From Reticulitermes lucifugus (taxonomy: Eukaryota > Arthropoda > Insecta > Blattodea > Rhinotermitidae), in contig JAKCWW010000578.1 in the NCBI GenBank assembly GCA_026260175.1, positions 31,050 to 95,049 of the forward strand: a DNA stretch of 64,000 nucleotides. The letters run 5' to 3'. Positions 56,830 to 64,000 of this stretch are shown piece by piece. The translations under genes and the position numbers were made by a program. A model generated the notes under the pieces. The model was not told where the DNA came from. It was given only the letters and a program-made list of their open reading frames with translations, and did no database searches. The first letter of the stretch is position 1; every line of letters begins with the position of its first letter.

Positions 56830-57710
56830 TCGTGTACGTGGGTCGAGTAGTGTGTAATTAGGTTCCTACATGCTACATCGTTCCACCATAGCGCGCAACC
56901 TTTAATCATAACACACGCATGGCATTATGTAGATGTCTTCCGTGGCCATGCGTAGTACGATTCATTTTGTCACGTTTCCACGGATTGACGTGGACCGGCC
57001 ATTCTGTTCTCTTTGCTTTGTGTGCTACGTCGAGAATAAAATATCTCTTGTATTTATGCGCGGAATTGGGCATATGGAGTCCATAATTCCAATATTAATG
57101 CTAATTGTCTGTGCTAGCTATAGCGGAAAGTTAGCGACGGTGTCGCTATGTTGTCTCTCGTGGGACCGGTTGTATGCTGAAGGTTTACGAAATCATGCCA
57201 GATGTGAGGTTTTCACAACGGTATTATTATTCCAGATGCGATATGGTTTTTGCGATTGGCACTGTTACTGGCGGAGCAGTTCGCGACGTTTCAACAGATC
57301 GTTGCACTCAACCCTGCTGACGGGCGTACTCCGATCCTTCGAAACCTGGTGAATTGCCCGTTCAACGACACAGCGTTACTGTCCAGAAGATTCCTGGGAA
57401 ATCGTGTAGGAAAGTGAGGTTGGTATTTCGTATAGAGGCCAATGTTCAAATTCACTACTCATGTTTGTGGATCAGAATTGTTCATGAGGTGAGAGGAGTT
57501 TAAGTATGAATATCTCGTAAATTGGATTTCATATTGGGTGATTTCGAAGTGTCCAGAATACGAAATACGCACTAGTGAGACAGAAGAAACCTGATGTACT
57601 TCTAAAACAGGTTTTTCAACTGCCAATAATAGTGTCAAATGGAACAGCCACGTGCGATGGGATTCCGTCAGGTTAACACAGTATTGAATAGTATTGAATG
57701 CCTTCAGAAC
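56830..57710 (+). promoter_or_regulatory. CpG-rich region: probable promoter and noncoding first exon of the Mpv17-like gene
   Basis: CpG density rises sharply from about 56.6 kb and falls after about 57.74 kb. A good donor, GTGAGT, follows 57710, and it would splice to the acceptor at 61810. A 139-codon open frame (56933-57352) lacks a known domain. Its end overlaps a probable copy of the FEVLTAVLL repeat (57205-57355), so I do not call it a gene. The start site is unknown. Confidence 0.4.
57205..57355 (+). repeat. Probable copy of the FEVLTAVLL dispersed repeat, CpG-rich
   Basis: It reads RCEVFTTVLLFQMRYGFCDW, then WRSSSRRFNRS and LRSFETW, aligning with the peptide of the copies at 37015 and 49225. 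It keeps CpGs that the intronic copies have lost. Confidence 0.4.
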
Positions 57711-60514
57711 GTGAGTTTAGTTTGTAGTTGGCCTGAATATTGCACTGCAGTACACTTAAGTTATGACGTATTATGGTTGCTTTGACATAACCTGAATGGC
57801 TTATCTGAGATTAATTGAGATTTTATTTTGTATACAGAGGTTTTTGTCTTTAAAATGTTGTACACTAATTCGGCATACTAGCAAGTTTAATTTCTGCTCG
57901 AATATCCAACTGTTCACAATTATTTATTCATTAAGCGCCCAAAATGTTAATATATCTTTAACCACACTAGTTTTGTTTGCTCTATTTCATTTTATTATTG
58001 TATCAACACACATTATTCCAGTGTTGACTGATTTGATTTGGGCCAGGCCTAGACTGAGTTTGATATTTCTTAAACTTTCTGTCCTAACACCCATATTAGA
58101 ATTTCTTTTGTTCTTAAAAGTTACCATGCGTGTTATTACTGTTTCAGACTACTTCTGATAACTTTCATATATGACCTGTAACAATGCTTATGTAAAATAT
58201 ATGTCAGCATGTAAAAGGACAATAGGACCACCCCATTTAATGCTAAAACTCATGCCTGGCATTTCATATACTTGCTGCTTCATATGTATGTCTGGTTGTG
58301 CCATGTTAGAAAGGATGCTTGGGAATTAGTTATTCTTTTATTATAGTAAGTCCTATGTAATTGTGTTCAAATTAATGTGCTGTGATATGGCATAAAATGA
58401 TCTAATTCAGCACACTTCCTCATAAACTTGCATTCGTAGCCAAATTTGTAGACAGCTTTTTCAGTTGAGTGTGCTTTCAGCTGGGACTTCAGTGTAGTTT
58501 TCAGGTAGTTTAAAATTAAATTTCCATTTTGAAGTTGGAGAAAATTCAAACAATATCAGTTTAAGCCCTCATACATATTTTTAACTTTCATAACAACTTA
58601 CTTATTAGGCTTATGGTCCTATGGGTTGTGATGCTGTGTAGTCTTATTGGTGGACACCAAAATTTCAAGAGAAATGTTTCTGCCTCCATCTTCAGGGTCA
58701 GAATGAGTAGAGTATGAATATTATATAGGAAGGTTACAGGGAAGTTTCACTGGAGGTGTCAAGGAGATAGAACCTGGTCCAGGCTGATATGTATAGTGCA
58801 TAGGAGATGGGGATACAAAAGAGCCCTTTTAAGATCCATGTGATTTCCATCACAGCACAGACATGGAGGGCTGAGAAAAGGGAAAAACAGAGGGGCATCC
58901 ATTTCTTACATTCTGCCTACCACATTCATATTCTACTCACTTTGACTCCAGAGTTGAAGGTAGCATGTTCTCCAAAACATTGATAGCCACTGATAAAGAC
59001 TGCACAGTGTCACAACCCAGAAGACCAAAATGTAAATGCATGCCTTTGTTAAAACCTCAGATCTTGTAATTTGTTATGGTTTTAGATATAACAACCATTT
59101 CCAAGTTTTCTTATTTTTTGTATGGGAAGAAAAATTATTCACAGTTGAGGACTGTCTCCTAATTGTGTTTGTATCCAGTAATAATACTGTAGATACCAGT
59201 TTCCATTTGCAGTTAATTATATTACCCTGCAGTTAGTGAATCATGAGGGTCTTTGGGCAGAGTGTTGTTAGATACTGCATCTGTGACTTTCAGAGTTTCC
59301 AAGACATTCCACATGTAATATTTTTAAATAAAATATTTTGTCTTGCAACACAATGATCATATGCACAAGTATGCAGCATACACTTTGGCTGGATTACATG
59401 TGGAATGAAGATTAAAGTCTTCTGGGATGCTACAGCATGTTGGCTTAAATCTTCATCCACACTGCTGTGAGCATTTAGAGCACCATATATTCAAAAGTTG
59501 GAATGGCCTGTATCATCCTTGAGTTAAAATGGTTAAAACAGTCTGAAAGGATTCTGTAATTCTTCATTCATTGGCATTTTTTTGTTATCAAGTCAAGGCC
59601 AATTATATAGTTGTGAGGTTTTTTCTCCTTTTATTTGGAAGATCCTGGATTTAAATCTCACTCCGGATAACAGCTATCCTGCAATATTTATTTTGTGATT
59701 TTCCTGAGTTCCTCCTGTGAAATGCCAAGTTATACCTCAAAATATACTCTCCTTTCCAGTTCACCATTTACATATCATCCTATAATTTGATGTTACATAA
59801 CCTGTGCGGTTAAAAAAGTACATACACATATTATACAGTAAATCAAGAATGAACAGCCAAGTCTGTAATGGCTGTTGGGGTGAAATTTTCCTCTGTGGTG
59901 TGTACCAGGGCACACTGTCAGGGGTTCAGAGATGGCCAGTTTGTTATCTTGATCACTTTTACCTCTATCTAGTGCAGAGGTCAAGAAATATTAAGCTTTA
60001 AATCTAAACTCTCAAGTTTTTAATTGCTTGTTGGTTAGTTTGTCAGGCAAAATAAGCAAATGACTGTTAGGGCCCAAATGTGATCAAAATGTAGTTTGGC
60101 CACTGGTAGTGGAAAGTGCTTTATCTTGTCTATAGGATGACCAGTTAATAATGCCTTCTTTGCTTACACCATGCTTGGATGTTTTACCCTATTTACTGAC
60201 AGATGCCTGTACTTCTTGAAACAGACACGTTTCTTATGTTTACACATATGTTTATGTCAGGGGTCCACAGATTTAAAGAAAATCTAGGAGCCACTTCAGA
60301 ATTCTATGTGTGAGAAGGGGACATGAAACAAGTTCTGTACAGAGAACCCACAAATATTGTACGCTGCTGTCCAAAATTCAGTCGTCCAGGCAACATGGCA
60401 CCGGGGATATGTCAGCCCCTGGTTTATGTTTGTCCAGAGGATCCAAATTAGTTTACAAATTATGAGGGTTGGTCAGAAAATAAGTTTTACAGTGCATATA
60501 CTGGGTGTCCTAAA
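57711..60514 (+). other. Presumed first intron of the Mpv17-like gene, first part
   Basis: CpG-poor. It holds a fold-back element (58613-59034) and a short fragment of the FEVLTAVLL repeat near 59403-59450 (GTCTTCTGGGATG). A 120-codon open frame at 57796-58158 is hydrophobic but has no recognised domain. Confidence 0.55.
58613..59034. repeat. Fold-back element of about 420 bp with imperfect inverted ends
   Basis: The left end GGTCCTATGGGTTGTGATGC pairs with the reverse complement of the right end, which reads GGTCTTCTGGGTTGTGACAC. Arms of about 70 bp are diverged. A single-arm relative lies at 41070-41145. Confidence 0.65.
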
Positions 60515-60960
60515 AGTTGCTTGAGTCTGATCCCAGAGTTACAAAGGTCATATTCCCATATGAAGCAACATTCAAGGCAAGTGGGAGAGTAAATTTACAT
60601 AACTGTGTTTATTGGTGTGGTAGAAACACACACCAATTGATAGCAGAAGTGCCTAATGTTTGGGGAGTGACAGTGTGGGCAAGCAGATGTGGATTAGGTA
60701 CCATGGATCAGTTGAGTGGCCCCAAGGTCATCTGATTTTATACCTTGTGATTTTTCCATGTGTGGTATAATCAAAGACAACGTGTACAGCAAGAAGCATG
60801 CTTATGTTTTGCAAATGAAGAAATAGATTTGAATGGAATTTGACAACTTATATGCTGACAAAAAAGGTGGACAGCATTTTGTGAATCAGTGCTTAGGAGA
60901 TATGAAATGTGCACTGATCATGGTGGACAACAATTTGAAGAATTTCTGTAGCTCCTCACT
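60515..60960 (+). pseudogene. Tc1/mariner-type (DDE) transposase fossil
   Basis: Frame one (60517-60735) reads VIFPYEATFKASGRVNLHNC then VYW and GVTVWAS, the conserved block around the first catalytic site (usually FSDEA, here FPYEA). After a frameshift, 60731 onward reads SDFIPCDFSMCGIIKDNVYS, the SPDLTPCDFFLWG motif with the last Asp, and ends in GGQQFEEFL and a stop. The middle part is deleted. Not functional. Confidence 0.7.
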
Positions 60961-61810
60961 GTCACTTTTTGGAAGTGGTTGGTTGTGAATAAAGTAGTCT
61001 TTCCCTGGAACATATTTTCTCAGAAAAGCAACTCTTCAGCTCTAATAAAGACAGATCACAATTGATCGCTGCTGTTCCACTACTTTTCCACTAAGTCCCC
61101 ACCATGGCTGAGGCAGTTATCACTTTGTGGGATGCAATTTTCTGCGGATAAAGGTCCGTGTCCTACATTATCATGCTTTATGTTGTAACTGCTTCTGCCT
61201 TGCGATCGTCTTTGTGGCTGCCATGATTTTGCTTTAGCGCTGGAAACAGGTAATTGCTTGGCAAGTAATTTCCTGATTTAATCACAGTCAGTATAAGTTC
61301 TTAGTTACAGAACTGCCTATATGACACACAAACTTTATCTTCTGACTGACCCTTTTAGGTTCAATTAGGTTAGTTTAGTTGGTTTAATTTGTTGTGCTAT
61401 GCTTGTGTTGTATCTAACTCTCAGTGGAACAGCATTTTTATTGTTCTGTAAGCTAACAGTTGCTCAGCTGGTGAATCAGTTTTATACCTTTTAGGGACTG
61501 AAAGTGTTGTAAAGATAAGGGAAGCACAAATTTTGAGAAATATGTGGCAGTAGATCAGGTATTTTGGAAGATGTGTCCCTTCATTGTCCATGTGTTGCAT
61601 TATTGCAACAATGTCTGCATGTAGTCCAACTCATGAACCTTTGTGGTTCTTTAATACTACTGTCATTACCCCTGACTTCAAATTCAGCCATCAGCCCTAT
61701 AGTGCCTGGTGATATGTCCCTTATTCCCAGTTTTAAGAGGCTCATGTATGTAGTGATTGTAAAGCTTTTTTTATAGAAAACTATTAACAACTTTTTTTCT
61801 CCCCTGTCAG
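60961..61810 (+). other. Presumed first intron of the Mpv17-like gene, last part
   Basis: No repeat or exon recognised. It ends in a pyrimidine-rich tract and CTGTCAG. Confidence 0.6.
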
Positions 61811-62132
61811 AGCAAGTAAATTGAATGACTACAAATGCTCATTGCTGGAGTTCAGTACACAAGGAAGTTTAGATATGAGTGCAGTATTTACAAGAACACT
61901 TGTTTACTTCAACAGTTATCCTCTTTTGAGAGGAGTAGCCACATATGCAGTTATTTGGCCTGTATCTAACTTGTGTCAGCAGGCCATTGCTGGGAAGGAG
62001 AAGTTTGATTTTGTAGAAGCTCTGCGTTACACTTTGTATGGCGCATTTTGTGTTGCACCTTCACTTCATGGGTGGCTCAAACTGTCTGGAGCAATGTGGC
62101 CACAGATGAATGTGAAGACTGCATTAAGGAAG
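61811..62132 (+). CDS. Mpv17/PMP22-family membrane protein, first coding exon
   Basis: Acceptor CCCCTGTCAG, donor GTAACT. The chosen start is the ATG at 61875 (purine at -3), giving 86 whole codons from MSAVFTRTLVYFNSYPLLRG. Family hallmarks are YPLLRGVATYAVIWP, LCQQ, a charged FDFVEALRY stretch and GWLKL...MWPQ, with hydrophobic segments at about residues 15-35 and 48-65. Members sit in the inner mitochondrial or peroxisomal membrane, where they are proposed to form channels; the precise substrate is unknown. Upstream of the ATG, 61824-61871 is a 15-codon upstream frame. The subtype (Mpv17-like against PXMP2-like) is not settled. Confidence 0.92.
61824..61871 (+). other. Upstream open reading frame in the Mpv17-like 5' UTR
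   Basis: ATG at 61824, 15 sense codons, TAG at 61869-61871, ending 3 nt before the main ATG in a different frame. The tight spacing could reduce main-frame translation or allow reinitiation. It is present only if the exon starts at 61811 as predicted. Confidence 0.45.
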
Positions 62133-63714
62133 GTAACTATATGTAATTTTCATTTAAGTTTCTTGTCCATAATCGTATTTGAATATTATGCCATTATTTT
62201 ACGTATTCACAGAAGCTATGTATACTTGTGAGGTGTGAAGTTTGTATGTCAGCACCTGTGATAATTACCACCTGTTGGGGTTGGGGACACATGACTAGTG
62301 TGGTAGAAATTTACCATTGTTTCAGAGGAGCATTAGTAACTTTCTACCAGACTAGACAGTGATACATTCCAGAAGATGATAATCCTCTGTGTATTGTTTT
62401 TTTACTTTTTTCTGTCTTAGCGTGCATCATTGAGAGGAGCCACTTTAAAAACCATAGGCTCACTTTGATAACTGCAAGACACTCACTAGTTGTGTCTTGC
62501 AGTTATCAAGATTGTGTTGATGTGTCCTATACAATTTTTGTCAAGAAGGATGAATAAAAATCTAATCTAATCTAGTTAGGATGGCATTAACTGTAGCCCT
62601 ACATCTGTGAAAAGTCACTGGAAGGAAGAATGATTTACTTATTCACTAGTACATGAAGTATGGTTATAAAGAAGTTTTGTGATAACATGTGCTTTGAAAT
62701 CTTTGACCTGGATTTGTGTACATATTTTGAGAAGACCCAGGGTCAAGCGTGAATGTGTTTTACATGTTCCCCACTTTGGATATTAAAATACCTACTAAAT
62801 ACTGCCCTTTACTGGAATGGTCATATGTCTTCAAATTCAAATTGTATTCATTAACCTGCTTAAGAGAATACACTCAGACTCATTTGTCAATCATAATCAC
62901 CATCAATGCAGGTTATGTTTACTGAAGTAGTTGTGTTGCTCATATACAAAATTGATTACACCTCATCAACACCATTTTCAGTGTCCCTTTCTTTACTTTT
63001 CATATCTGAGGCCTAAAAGTAATGCATCTGTGCCAGAACATGCTAGATCTGTGTTTTAAACATATGTATTCACATTTTTAACACTAGATGATATAAATAT
63101 GACCACACTTTTCCAATACTGTCATGTATTAATACACAGCAGAGTTATGCTCATAAAAACTGTGTAAATAAAATGGGACTTGTGCAAAGTCCACTGTTTT
63201 CTTCAAAACAAATTTCCTGCTGGTCATATGAATATTGTGTTGTATGAGGTATATCTGATATACACAATGTTTCTGAAATTAGCTCTGCCGTGATTATAAT
63301 ATGTAGCTCTGGGTCAGTATTGTGTATCTAATGATTCTGCAAAATGATATTGGTATAATAAATCAACAATCATCACAAACCTTTAGAGAATCTTGAAATT
63401 TTATCCAGTAATTCAAATTTATGTGTTTTGTATATTAGGAGTCGGTATGTGTTCTGTACAAGGGCATTATTGTTTAGTGATAAAGGCATATGGTGAATGG
63501 AGGTATAACTCCATGCTTTCTTAGCTTTAGCACTAGATGGAGGTGAGTGGCCACATTCGAGCCCCAGCCATTGAATAGGAGGCTGGGTAGGCCCCAGAGC
63601 TTGTCTGGGTGCCTTGGAAAAGAGAAAAGCCACTGCCTCTGCCCTGTTAGATTAGAGCTTTCTGCATTTAATCGACTTCTCATGCATGTTGTTCATACTG
63701 GTCTATTTTTTCAG
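62133..63714 (+). other. Mpv17-like intron (1.6 kb)
   Basis: Contains a small hairpin at 62465-62509 (18-bp perfect arms TTGATAACTGCAAGACAC, 9-base loop). Soon after comes ATCTAATCTAATCTAG at about 62560-62576, which looks like the 3' tail of a retroposon. A degraded SINE-A lies at 63480-63640. Confidence 0.7.
63480..63640 (-). mobile_element. SINE-A copy, degraded, reverse orientation
   Basis: GCACTAGATGGAGGTGAGTGG and GGAGGCTGGGTAGGCCCCAG match the body of the copies at 4051 and 31876. The tRNA-like head is lost or unrecognisable. Confidence 0.6.
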
Positions 63715-63846
63715 GCATTAGTGGAACAATTTAGCTACGCTCCATTTGCCGTGGCATCATTCTTTTTTGGAATGAGTCTGTTGGAAGGGAAATCATCTAG
63801 TGAATCTGCACTTGAAGTTAGAACAAAATTTTGGCCAACCTTGCAA
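63715..63846 (+). CDS. Mpv17/PMP22-family membrane protein, second coding exon
   Basis: Acceptor ATTTTTTCAG, donor GTAAGC, 44 whole codons in phase 0, continuing exon one. It reads ALVEQFSYAPFAVASFFFGM then SLLEGK and KFWPTLQ. D/EQ..YAP, GMSLLEGK and KFWPT are the central family signature. The conserved C-terminal part (W.P..Q..NF..VP) must lie in exons beyond the window. Confidence 0.95.
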
Positions 63847-64000
63847 GTAAGCTTAATATAAAACTGTACCAACAGTAATATTCTGTAACTAGCCAAGTGC
63901 CAGGTTAGAGATGAAGCTCCCAGTTTAAAGCCCTGTGGCTGTATTCAGTGCTGTCACACATCTCAAGTGGCATTGATAGGTTAGTATGGAGCAATATGGA
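63847..64000 (+). other. Start of the next Mpv17-like intron
   Basis: Non-coding sequence to the window edge. Nothing recognised. Confidence 0.8.

Noticed and set aside
56933-57352. 139-codon open frame in the CpG-rich block as a gene
   Set aside because: No recognised domain, and its end overlaps a dispersed repeat. CpG-rich DNA has fewer stop codons, so long frames arise by chance.

Overview
This is eukaryotic genomic DNA from an insect, probably a hemimetabolous one with a large, repeat-rich genome. A cockroach or termite is my guess, from the style of the dispersed repeats; I have no direct proof. Introns run to about 9 kb, are AT-rich and CpG-poor, and carry tRNA-derived SINEs, MITEs and decayed mariner-type elements.

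Main gene, + strand, 8028-51718: ten core exons encode the RNA-recognition motif (RRM) and the whole C-terminus of an Rbfox (Fox-1/A2BP1) splicing regulator. The exon lengths are 165, 54, 93, 55, 21, 145, 67, 161, 64 and 45 nt. They join without a phase conflict into 870 nt, which is 289 codons plus a stop. The RRM carries both RNP motifs, and the protein ends in the family's RFAPY signature. The N-terminal coding exon is not visible and probably lies upstream of base 1. Three optional pieces fit the phase: an exon at 34010-34127, a 21-nt microexon candidate at 46780-46800, and a candidate terminal exon at 27766-27854.

The most striking regulatory feature surrounds the 93-nt RRM exon (15406-15498). 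TGCATG, the binding site of Rbfox itself, occurs at 15380 and 15397, the second touching the acceptor CAG, and again at 15502, inside the donor region. In vertebrates the homologous 93-nt exon is skipped by autoregulation to make a dominant-negative form without a working RRM. The same design appears to exist in this insect. Other TGCATG sites lie 12-27 nt from the 145-, 161- and 64-nt exons.

Second gene, + strand, from about 57.7 kb beyond the window end: two coding exons (61811-62132 and 63715-63846) of an Mpv17/PMP22-family membrane protein. They are preceded by a CpG-rich stretch (56.6-57.7 kb) that probably holds the promoter and a noncoding first exon. The 3' end of the gene is outside the window.

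Region by region: 1-5.9 kb is CpG-rich non-coding DNA with SINEs, a MITE and simple repeats. 5.9-8.0 kb is CpG-poor and looks like an upstream intron. 8.0-51.7 kb is Rbfox1. 51.7 to about 53.65 kb is its likely 3' UTR. 53.7-56.6 kb is intergenic. 56.6-64 kb is the Mpv17-like gene. Repeats include three tRNA-derived SINE families, several inserts with perfect 14-bp target-site duplications, a TA-duplicating MITE family, fold-back elements with a nearly perfect 206-bp palindrome, and mariner fossils. A tandem array just after the 145-nt exon has repeatedly copied that exon's own 5' splice site.
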